NCBI RefSeq assembly: GCF_041260665.1
Contig: NZ_JBGCCT010000036.1
Location: 1-64,000, forward strand
Source of the DNA: Catenulispora sp. GP43
GTDB lineage: Bacteria; Actinomycetota; Actinomycetes; Streptomycetales; Catenulisporaceae
Direction of reading: 5' to 3'
Length of the DNA: 64,000 nt
Shown: positions 40,091-46,848 of the stretch, one piece after another
Layout: each line of letters begins with the position of its first letter
How positions within the stretch are numbered: the first letter of the stretch is position 1
Notes under the pieces: generated by a model
Databases searched by the model: none
What the model was told of the DNA's origin: nothing
The model's input: only the letters and a program-made list of their open reading frames with translations
Program-made: the position numbers and the translations under genes

Positions 40091-41019
40091 CGCGCAACCG
40101 TAACCCTCGGCGCCGCGATCATTTCCTTCAGCCCGACCTCGATCGGGGTCGGCTCGATGCCGAAGTGCCTGGCTGCGGCCGTGGAGTCCATGATGAACGG
40201 CTTGCGGAACTGGTACTGGGTCTCGCGCATCTCCCGGACGATCGGGTCGCCGAGGCCGGCGAGCCAGAGCAGCGTGCGGGGCAGCGCGGACAGCCGCGGC
40301 GAGGGTGCGCCGCTGAGCCGGGCGGCCAGGGTGGCCAGGTCGCGGAGGGAGGCCGGTTCCGGGCTGGGGGTGTGCCAGGCGCGGCCCCAGGCGTGTTCGT
40401 CGCCTGCGACGGCGACCAGCATGCGGGCCACGTCGCCGGCGTAGGTCCAGGTGTGCGGGGCGTCCGGGTCGGCGGGGGCGGCCGCGCGCTTGCCGGCCAG
40501 GACCTTCGGCATGACGCCGACGCTGAACAGGGTCTGGGTGCCGGCGCCGAGGTAGTCCGAGGAGCGGATCTCGGCGGTGCGCAGGTCGCCGGCTTCGTGG
40601 GCGGCCAGGGCTTCTTCCCACATCCGGGCCCGGACACCGGCTTTGGTTCCGGCCGGCCGCAGCGGATGCTGCTCGGTCATGGGGCCGGTCGGCGGACCGT
40701 AGACGTAGAGGTTGCCGGTGGTGATCAGTACGGCCCCGCTGGTGCGGGCGGCGTGCAGGAAGGCGGCGGCCAGCGGCGGCCAGTCGATCGGCCAGCGGTT
40801 GTAGGGCGGGTTGGCGCAGTTGTAGAGGGCGGTCGCGCCGGCACACGCCTCGGCGAGCGCCGCGGCGTCCGAGGCGTCGGCGGCGATGCGCTCGACGCCG
40901 GGACGGTCCGGGCCGGTGCCGCGGCGGGTGATGACGCGGACGCGGTCGCCACGATCGGCGAGGAGGGTGGCGGTGGCCGTGCCGACGGGGCCGGCACCGA
41001 CTATGACGTGGACGGACAT
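40087..41019 (-). CDS. NAD(P)-binding epimerase/dehydratase-like protein
   Basis: A 310-aa extended SDR/NmrA-type protein. The N-terminal Rossmann loop is HVIVGAGPVGTATATLLADRG; a sugar-epimerase-like active-site stretch (ALYNCANPPYNRW, LYVYGPPTG) follows. There is no clear YxxxK triad, so it may be an atypical or regulatory SDR. ATG 41019 is supported by AGGAG 7 bases upstream. It lies divergent from the TetR gene with AGAACGGTGTTCT operators between them, and its stop overlaps the kinase gene. Substrate unknown. Confidence 0.8.
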   Translation of the reverse strand: MSVHVIVGAGPVGTATATLLADRGDRVRVITRRGTGPDRPGVERIAADASDAAALAEACAGATALYNCANPPYNRWPIDWPPLAAAFLHAARTSGAVLITTGNLYVYGPPTGPMTEQHPLRPAGTKAGVRARMWEEALAAHEAGDLRTAEIRSSDYLGAGTQTLFSVGVMPKVLAGKRAAAPADPDAPHTWTYAGDVARMLVAVAGDEHAWGRAWHTPSPEPASLRDLATLAARLSGAPSPRLSALPRTLLWLAGLGDPIVREMRETQYQFRKPFIMDSTAAARHFGIEPTPIEVGLKEMIAAPRVTVAR

Positions 41020-41057
41020 GGCGGGCTCCTGGGTTGGCGTGCACATCGTTCTCGTGA

Positions 41058-41120
41058 GAGAACGGTGTTCTCGCTTCCACTATCACCCTCGGTCGCACGC
41101 GCTGTCAAGAACGGTGTTCT
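41058..41120. promoter_or_regulatory. Two AGAACGGTGTTCT operators for the TetR regulator
   Basis: GAGAACGGTGTTCTC (41058-41072, perfect 6-bp arms) and AGAACGGTGTTCT (41108-41120) are almost the same palindrome, 49 bases apart. They flank the divergent promoters of the epimerase operon (41019) and the TetR gene (41162). Further GTTCTC and GAGAA half-sites lie at 41135-41153. Confidence 0.75.
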
Positions 41121-41161
41121 CTGACCGGTCTGGCGTTCTCTGTTGTGCGAGAATGGGCGTC

Positions 41162-41905
41162 ATGACGGTGCCATCACTGCGTGCCCGGGTCCGGGCCGAG
41201 ACGGTCGAGCAGATCCGGGAGATCGCCAAGCGGCATCTGGCCGCCGAGGGCGCGAACCTGTCGCTGCGGGCCGTGGCCAGGGACGCGGGCCTGGTCCCGT
41301 CGGCGCTGTACCGGTACTTCCCCAGCCGCGACGCACTGCTGACCGCGCTGATCACCGACGCGTACACGACTCTGGCCGCCGACGCGAAGACCGCCGAGGC
41401 CGAGGTCCCCCGCGCCGACCTGCCGGGACGGCTGCTGGCGCTGGCCGACGGCGTGCGGACGTGGGCGCTGGCGAACCCGGCCGAGTACGCGCTGATCTAC
41501 GGCAGCCCGGTACCCGGGTACGCGGCGCCGCCGGAGACCACCGGCCCGGCCTCCGAGATCGTGGTGACGATCGTCGGGATCCTGATCGACGCCGCCGTGC
41601 GGGGCCTGCGCCCCGCGCTGCCGCCCCGGCCGCTGCCGGAGGCCACGGCCGCGGAGCTGCGCGCGCTGATCGACCGGGGGCCGGCGCCGGTGCCGAAGCT
41701 GGCGGCCGACACCACGCCCGAGGCGGTGATCGCGATGGCGTTCACGCTGTGGACGCAGCTGTTCGGCCTGGTGTCCTTCGAGGTCTTCGGGCGGCTGGAC
41801 GGCATGATCGACGCCCGCGAGGTGTACTTCGGGCATCAGGTGCGGGTGATGGCCGACCTGGCCGGGCTCGAAAAGCGCTCGAGCACCGCCGCCGCGCGAG
41901 AGTAA
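41162..41905 (+). CDS. TetR-family transcriptional regulator
   Basis: A 247-aa TetR repressor. The DNA-binding helix-turn-helix is SLRAVARDAGLVPSALYRYFPSRDALLTALI. The large C-terminal half is an all-helical ligand domain of the TetR_C_13-like type (ALIYGSPVPGYAAPPETT) ending in a dimer helix. Two near-identical palindromes upstream suggest autoregulation and control of the divergent epimerase/kinase pair. ATG 41162 is preferred; ATG 41153 is possible. A ligand cannot be predicted. The next gene follows 10 bases later and may be co-transcribed. Confidence 0.9.
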   Translation: MTVPSLRARVRAETVEQIREIAKRHLAAEGANLSLRAVARDAGLVPSALYRYFPSRDALLTALITDAYTTLAADAKTAEAEVPRADLPGRLLALADGVRTWALANPAEYALIYGSPVPGYAAPPETTGPASEIVVTIVGILIDAAVRGLRPALPPRPLPEATAAELRALIDRGPAPVPKLAADTTPEAVIAMAFTLWTQLFGLVSFEVFGRLDGMIDAREVYFGHQVRVMADLAGLEKRSSTAAARE

Positions 41906-41915
41906 GTTCCCTGAG

Positions 41916-42572
41916 ATGAGTGAACCGCGGGAGAGCGAACCGCCGCCCGAAGGCCGCACCGACCTGTCCCCCGCCGACATCGAAGCCCTCGACGACCGCT
42001 GGGCCCGCGCCTGGTCCCCGGCCGAGATCGCCCGGCGCCTGACCGGCGTCGAGGTGCCCTGGTACGTCGCGGCGGGCTGGGCCCTGGACCTGTTCCGCGG
42101 CCGGCAGACCCGGCGGCACGGGGATCTGGAGATCGCGGTCCCGGCGGCGGAGTTCGACCAGATCAGCGGCCTGTTCCCCGGCTACGTCTTCGAAGGCGTC
42201 GGTCAGGACTGCCTGTGGCCGGATCCCACACCCGAGGTGCTGGCCGCCACGCACCAGACGTGGCTTCGCGACCCGGCCAGCGGCGACTACGTCGTCGACG
42301 TGTTCCGTGAGCCCCATGAGGGCTCGACCTGGATCTGCCGGCACGATCGGACGATCCGGCTGCCGTATGCGGAGGTCATCTGCCACACGTCGGACGGCAT
42401 TCCCTATTTGACGCCTGAGCTTGTGCTGTTGTTCAAGGCCAAGCACGCGCGACCGAAGGACCAAGCCGACTTCGACAGCGTGCTGCCCGAGCTGAGCCCG
42501 GCGCAGCGCGCGCGGCTGGCCGAGCTCATCGGTCACACGTACCCGGACCACGCCTGGCTGGCGCGGCTATAG
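41916..42572 (+). CDS. Aminoglycoside-type nucleotidyltransferase-like protein
   Basis: A 218-aa cytosolic protein of the nucleotidyltransferase superfamily, closest to the ANT(2'')-type group: VPWYVAAGWALDLFRGRQTRRHGDLEIAV holds the sugar/nucleotide-binding GWALD-x-R-RxHxDLE motif. Catalytic acids sit in GDLEIAV and VVDVFR. The C-terminus (YLTPELVLLFKAKHARPKDQADFDSVLP) is a helical lid. Relatives include resistance enzymes and many with unknown substrates, so resistance is not claimed. It lies 10 bases after the tetR stop and overlaps a fragment on the opposite strand by six bases. Confidence 0.75.
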   Translation: MSEPRESEPPPEGRTDLSPADIEALDDRWARAWSPAEIARRLTGVEVPWYVAAGWALDLFRGRQTRRHGDLEIAVPAAEFDQISGLFPGYVFEGVGQDCLWPDPTPEVLAATHQTWLRDPASGDYVVDVFREPHEGSTWICRHDRTIRLPYAEVICHTSDGIPYLTPELVLLFKAKHARPKDQADFDSVLPELSPAQRARLAELIGHTYPDHAWLARL

Positions 42573-42688
42573 CCGCTCGGCCAGCGCCTCGGCGGCGTCG
42601 GCGACCAGCTGGTCGTGGTCCAGCGCGCGCATCAGCACCAGGCCCGCCTCACGTTCCTCGGCGCTGTAGCCGAGGTCGGTGCGGCGGC
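42567..42688 (-). pseudogene. C-terminal scrap of an unknown protein
   Basis: A minus frame ending at 42567 encodes DLGYSAEEREAGLVLMRALD then HDQLVADAAEALAERL, an amphipathic helical tail with host-like codon use. No start codon or ribosome site lies before it, and the sequence upstream (42690-42800) is non-coding. It is a fragment of a gene whose body has been lost. Confidence 0.4.
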
Positions 42689-42808
42689 GTCATCGCTTGC
42701 CCCGTCATCGTGCTCGTTGATCACCGGATGAAGTCGCCGATCATCATAACGGTCCTGATTCAGGCGGCTTCCGGCGACTTCAGGCGGCGCGGCCCGCGAG
42801 CCGGGCCC

Positions 42809-43996
42809 TCAGAGCGCTTCGACGATCGTGGCGTTCGCCAGTCCCCCGGCCTCGCACATCGTCTGCAGCCCGTACACCACGCCGCGCCGCCGCATCTCGT
42901 GCACCAGCGTCGTCATGATCCGCGCGCCGCTGGCGCCCAGCGGGTGGCCCAGCGCGATGGCGCCGCCGTTGACGTTGACCTTCGCCAGGTCGGCGCCGGT
43001 CTCGGCCTGCCAGGCCAGCACCACCGGGGCGAAGGCCTCGTTGACCTCCATCAGGCCGACCTCGGAGAGCTTCAGCCCGGCGCGGCGGAGCACCTTCTCG
43101 CTGGCCGGGATGATGCCGGTGAGCATCATGATCGGGTCGTCGCCGACCACCGCGAAGCTGTGCAGCCGGGCCAGCGGCGTCAGGCCGAGGCGCTGCGCGG
43201 TCTCGGCGCCGGCGATGAGCAGGGCGGCGGCGCCGTCGTTGATCGGGCTGGAGTTGCCGGCGGTCACCGACCAGTCGATCTGCGGGAAGCGCGCGGCGTA
43301 GTTCGGGTCCTCGAAGGCGGTGCGCAGTCCGGCCAGGACTTCGGGGGTGGTCGTGGGACGGACCGACTCGTCCATCGTGACCAGTCCGGCCCCGGTCGGG
43401 ACCGGGACGATCTCCTCGGCGAAGCGGCCGGCGGCGTGCGCGGCCGCCGCGCGCCGGTGCGACTCGGCGGAGAACTCGTCGAGCTGCCGGCGGCTCAGGC
43501 CCCACTTGGCCGCGATCAGCTCCGCGCTGATCCCCTGCGGGACCAGCCCTTCGGGGTAGCGCGCCGCGACGCCGGGGCCGAAGGGGTCCTGGCCGGCCGC
43601 GTTGGACCACATCGGCACCCGGCTCATCGACTCCACGCCACAGGCCACCACCAGGTCGTAGGCGCCGGCGACGACCCCCTGCGCGGCGAAGCTGACCGCC
43701 TGCTGCGAGGACCCGCACTGCCGGTCGACCGTCACCGCGGGCACCGACTCCGGCAGCCCGGCGGCCAGCCAGGCGTTGCGGGTGGTGTTCATCGCCTGCT
43801 CGCCGACCTGGTCGACGCAGCCCCCGATGACGTCCTCGACCAGCGCCGGGTCCACCCCGGTGCGCTCGACCAGCGCCCGCAGCGTGTGCGCGAGCAGGTC
43901 CACCGGGTGCACGCCGGACAGTGCGCCGCCGGGCTTGCCCTTGCCGATCGGCGTGCGCACCGCACCCACGATCACCGCGTCCCGTGCCGTAGCCAT
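42809..43996 (-). CDS. Acetyl-CoA C-acetyltransferase (thiolase)
   Basis: A 395-aa type II thiolase that condenses or cleaves acyl-CoA in fatty-acid or ketone metabolism. Catalytic Cys94 lies in DRQCGSSQQA; NEAFAPV, the His of GGAIALGHPLGASGAR and Cys of TMCEAGGLANATIV complete the active site (the last motif has Ala where Gly is usual). Length is typical. It is divergent from the HxlR regulator, and a 10-bp palindrome lies between them, so expression is probably controlled by HxlR. No other beta-oxidation gene is adjacent, except a PaaI-type thioesterase fragment on the other side of hxlR. Confidence 0.93.
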   Translation of the reverse strand: MATARDAVIVGAVRTPIGKGKPGGALSGVHPVDLLAHTLRALVERTGVDPALVEDVIGGCVDQVGEQAMNTTRNAWLAAGLPESVPAVTVDRQCGSSQQAVSFAAQGVVAGAYDLVVACGVESMSRVPMWSNAAGQDPFGPGVAARYPEGLVPQGISAELIAAKWGLSRRQLDEFSAESHRRAAAAHAAGRFAEEIVPVPTGAGLVTMDESVRPTTTPEVLAGLRTAFEDPNYAARFPQIDWSVTAGNSSPINDGAAALLIAGAETAQRLGLTPLARLHSFAVVGDDPIMMLTGIIPASEKVLRRAGLKLSEVGLMEVNEAFAPVVLAWQAETGADLAKVNVNGGAIALGHPLGASGARIMTTLVHEMRRRGVVYGLQTMCEAGGLANATIVEAL

Positions 43997-44027
43997 CAGC
44001 GCTCCCCTTCCATCTGGCTCTTGTTGA

Positions 44028-44058
44028 CCATAGTCAGGAGCTTAGACTCTGACTATGG
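44028..44058. promoter_or_regulatory. 10-bp palindrome between thiolase and hxlR
   Basis: CCATAGTCAG (44028-44037) and CTGACTATGG (44049-44058) are perfect inverted repeats with an 11-base spacer, a format usual for HxlR or MarR operators. It sits 32-62 bases upstream of the thiolase start and overlaps an ATG at 44055, arguing for translation of hxlR from 44088. Confidence 0.75.
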
Positions 44059-44087
44059 CCAGCTCAAGCCAAGGTAAGGTAGGTCAC

Positions 44088-44579
44088 ATGGTGATGCAGT
44101 TGGAACCCGTCCTGGCCGACCGCGACAGCTGGAAGGCCGAGCGGTGCTCCATCGACAAGGCCATCAGCGCCGTCGGCACCCGCTCGGCGATCCTCCTGCT
44201 GCGCGAGGCGTACTACGGCACGAAGCGCTTCGACGACTTCGCGCGCCGGGTCGGCGTGACCGAGGCGGTCGCGGCGGCGCGGCTGAAGGAGCTGACCGCG
44301 CTCGGAGTGCTGGCCAAGCAGCCCTATCGCGAGCCCGGACAGCGGACCCGGTACGAGTACGTGCTCACCGACATGGGACGCGACCTGCTGCCGGTGGTCC
44401 TGGGGCTGATGCAGTGGGGCGACAAGTACCTGCAGCAGGACGACGGGCCGCTGAAGGTGGTCGACACGCAGACCGGCTCGCCGGTGCGGGTGCGGATGCA
44501 GAACGACGATGGGGAGGATGTGGGGCTGGACGATATGCGCCTGGCCGTGCGGCGCGATGCGGGTCCCGCATCTGAGTGA
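44088..44579 (+). CDS. HxlR-family transcriptional regulator
   Basis: A 163-aa winged-helix regulator. The domain spans ~12-110: WKAERCSIDKAISAVGTRSAILLLREAYYGTKRFDDFARRVG, TEAVAAARLKELTALGVL and YEYVLTDMGRDLLPVV, matching HxlR with its single conserved Cys (ERCSID) that some members use as a redox or aldehyde sensor. The C-terminal ~45 residues are acidic. ATG 44088 is chosen because a GGTAAGGTAGG site precedes it and the upstream palindrome covers the earlier ATG 44055. It likely controls the thiolase and itself. Confidence 0.85.
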   Translation: MVMQLEPVLADRDSWKAERCSIDKAISAVGTRSAILLLREAYYGTKRFDDFARRVGVTEAVAAARLKELTALGVLAKQPYREPGQRTRYEYVLTDMGRDLLPVVLGLMQWGDKYLQQDDGPLKVVDTQTGSPVRVRMQNDDGEDVGLDDMRLAVRRDAGPASE

Positions 44580-44600
44580 GATGAGTACCCTGCTGGCCGC

Positions 44601-44804
44601 GAGTCGTTCACCAGCATCGACATCCGCGCCACGTTCCTGCGGCCGGTGTGGCGCGGCACGCTGACCGCCCGCGCGCGGCCGTCGCATTCCGGCCGCACCA
44701 TCACGCACTACGTGTGCGACGTGCTGCGCGAGGACGGCAAGGCGGTCGCGAGCGTCACCAGCACCATGATGACGCTGCGCGGGGAGGGCGCCGCCGGGCG
44801 CTGA
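44601..44804 (+). pseudogene. PaaI-type thioesterase fragment
   Basis: The frame from 44601 encodes ESFTSIDIRATFLRPVWRGT, then the hotdog-fold strands ITHYVCDVLREDGKAVASVT and ends ...MTLRGEGAAGR at 44804. This is the C-terminal half of a PaaI/4HBT acyl-CoA thioesterase. The N-terminal half, with the HGG-type active-site region, is missing; an ATG at 44581 is in a different frame. The gene was probably co-expressed with hxlR and a thiolase-type pathway before decay. Confidence 0.65.
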
Positions 44805-44808
44805 CTCG

Positions 44809-45051
44809 TGGGTCCTCGACGAGGCCGGCGACGCCCACGGCTCGTGCAAGCTCGAGATGATCATGCAGGAGCGCGGCGAGACCGAACTCGGCGAACTGCT
44901 GCACCACCGCGGCGATATCGATGGCGCGCGCACACCATTCCAGACAGCCGCTGACCGGGCGGATGCCAAGACCGCCGCGAGGGCCCAGCGCGCGTTGCGG
45001 AAGCTGGACCGGACGCCCTTGTGGTCGCGTCTGCGCAAACCGTCCCGGTAG
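44809..45051 (+). pseudogene. TPR-like protein fragment
   Basis: The frame from 44809 reads WVLDEAGDAHG, EMIMQERGETELGELLHHRG and ADRADAKTAARAQRALRKLD, ending at 45051 with RLRKPSR. The helical, Ala/Arg-rich pattern is like a tetratricopeptide tail. No start or ribosome site exists; the beginning was lost with the neighbouring thioesterase fragment. Confidence 0.4.
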
Positions 45052-45078
45052 TGCCATAACCCGGTTCCGAGACAGGCT

Positions 45079-46731
45079 TCAGGAATCGGCGCCCAGCCAC
45101 ACGGCAGCGTTCGGAGCAAGCACGCCGCCGCCGGCCGTGTCGTCACTGCTCGCCAGCAGCCGATACCCGCCGGGCAACGCGATCGGGACGTCGGAGAAGT
45201 TCACCATGCAGGTGAAGGCATCCGAGCGCGAGAACGCCAGGACGTCCGCGCCGGCATCGATCCAGGTCACGGCGGCTGGCAGCTGCGAGATCAGCTTCCG
45301 GCGCAGCGCCAACGCGTCCCGGTACAGATTCAGCGTCGACGCGGAGTCCTCACTCTGCGCCGCGACCGTGCTCTGCTTCCAGCGGGCCGGCTGCGGCAGC
45401 CAGGGTTCGGCCTGCGGGTGCGCGCCGGAGAAGCCGAACGGCGGCGCGTCGCCGGACCACGGCAGGGGGACCCGGCAGCCGTCGCGTCCGCGGTCGGTGT
45501 GGCCGGAGCGCTCCCAGGTGGGGTCCTGGATGCGGTCCACGGGGATGTCCACGACCTCGGCCAGGCCGAGTTCGTCCCCCTGATAGACGTAGACGCCGCC
45601 CGGCAACGCCAGGCTCAGCAGTGCCGCCGCCCGCGCGCGGCGGGTGCCGAGGGCGAGGTCCGACGGGTCGTCGTGGCGCTTGTGGCCCATGTCGAAGCTG
45701 GTGTCCTCGCGTCCGTAGCGCGTGACGTGCCGGATCGTGTCGTGGTTGGACAGCACCCAGGTCGGCGGCGCCCCGACGCTCGCGTGGGAGGCGAGCGTGT
45801 AGTCGATGACGTCCCGGATCGCCGCGGGTTCCCACGCGCTGCACAGGAACTCGAAGTTGAAGGCCGAGTGCAGCTCGTCGGGCCGCAGGTAGCGCGTGTA
45901 CTGCTCGGGGGTCGGCAGCCAGATCTCGCCGACCATCACACGTTCGCCGGCGTAGGAGTCGGTGACCCGGCGCCACGCGCGGTACACGTCGTGCACTTCC
46001 GGCCGGTCCTGATACGGGAGATCGTCGGGGATCGGGACCGGACCGACGTCCGGAAGCCCGTGCTTCTTCATCAGCCCGTGGGCGACATCGATCCGGAAGC
46101 CGTCGACACCGCGGTCGAGCCAGAACCGCAGGATCTCCTCGAAGGCAGCGAGCGTCCCGGGGTCCTCCCAGTTCAGGTCCGGCTGCTCCGGAGTGAACAT
46201 GTGCAGATACCACGGGCCCGGGCTGCCGTCGGACTCGGTGATGCGCGTCCACGCCGGACCGCCGAAGTACGCCTGCCAGTCGTTCGGCGGGAGATCGCCG
46301 CCCTCGCCCCTGCCCTCGACGAACCAGAAGCGGCCGCGTTCCGGCGATCCGGCACCGGCCGCCAGCGCCGCCTGGAACCAGGGATGCCGGTCGGAGCAGT
46401 GGTTGGGGACGATGTCCACGATGATCCGCAACCCGTGCTCGTGCACCGCCTCGATCAGCGCCTCGGCCCCGCCCAGGTCCCCGAAGACCGGGTCGATGTC
46501 GCAGTAGTCGGCGACGTCGTACCCGGCGTCGGCCATCGGCGAGACATACCAGGGCGTGAGCCACAGCGCGTCCACCCCGAGATCACGCAGGTACGGCAGT
46601 CTGGAGCGGATCCCGGCGAGGTCCCCGATCCCGTCGCCGTTCGCGTCGGCGAAGCTGCGGACGTAGATCTGGTAGATCGACGCGGTGCGCCACCAGGCGG
46701 TCGTCGAGGGGCCGGTGGTGGTTTCAGGCAT
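45079..46731 (-). CDS. GH13 alpha-glucosidase (copy 1)
   Basis: A 550-aa cytosolic GH13 oligo-alpha-glucosidase. The barrel starts WWRTASIYQIYVRSFADANGDGIGDL; the calcium/substrate motif IVDIVPNHCSDRHPWF follows. Nucleophile Asp lies in GFRIDVAHGLMKKHGLPD, acid-base Glu in VMVGEIWLP, and the transition-state Asp in TWVLSNHD. The family cleaves terminal alpha-glucose from oligosaccharides. It lies downstream of two GH87-type glucanases, separated from the second by a hairpin (46792-46829), so it may digest nigero-oligosaccharides from alpha-1,3-glucan. A second, related copy is encoded at 58689. The ATG has a GGGA-containing site upstream. Confidence 0.92.
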   Translation of the reverse strand: MPETTTGPSTTAWWRTASIYQIYVRSFADANGDGIGDLAGIRSRLPYLRDLGVDALWLTPWYVSPMADAGYDVADYCDIDPVFGDLGGAEALIEAVHEHGLRIIVDIVPNHCSDRHPWFQAALAAGAGSPERGRFWFVEGRGEGGDLPPNDWQAYFGGPAWTRITESDGSPGPWYLHMFTPEQPDLNWEDPGTLAAFEEILRFWLDRGVDGFRIDVAHGLMKKHGLPDVGPVPIPDDLPYQDRPEVHDVYRAWRRVTDSYAGERVMVGEIWLPTPEQYTRYLRPDELHSAFNFEFLCSAWEPAAIRDVIDYTLASHASVGAPPTWVLSNHDTIRHVTRYGREDTSFDMGHKRHDDPSDLALGTRRARAAALLSLALPGGVYVYQGDELGLAEVVDIPVDRIQDPTWERSGHTDRGRDGCRVPLPWSGDAPPFGFSGAHPQAEPWLPQPARWKQSTVAAQSEDSASTLNLYRDALALRRKLISQLPAAVTWIDAGADVLAFSRSDAFTCMVNFSDVPIALPGGYRLLASSDDTAGGGVLAPNAAVWLGADS

Positions 46732-46791
46732 GGGGGTTCCCGTCTGTGTGGTTCACAAGCTTCGTATGTCGTGCCGGTGCAGGTGCCGGCG

Positions 46792-46829
46792 CCGGCCCGG
46801 TGCCGCGAAGCGAAGCGACACCGGGCCGG
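46792..46829 (-). terminator. 11-bp hairpin between glucanase and alpha-glucosidase genes
   Basis: CCGGCCCGGTG (46792-46802) and CACCGGGCCGG (46819-46829) are perfect inverted repeats around a 16-base loop. It lies after the second glucanase stop and before the glucosidase start; it may attenuate transcription or stabilise the upstream mRNA. Confidence 0.6.
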
Positions 46830-46848
46830 ACGAGTACTGCGATGCGGA

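Noticed and set aside
41916-42572. Definite aminoglycoside-resistance gene
   Set aside because: The fold and motifs fit the nucleotidyltransferase group, but many relatives have other substrates; resistance cannot be claimed from sequence.
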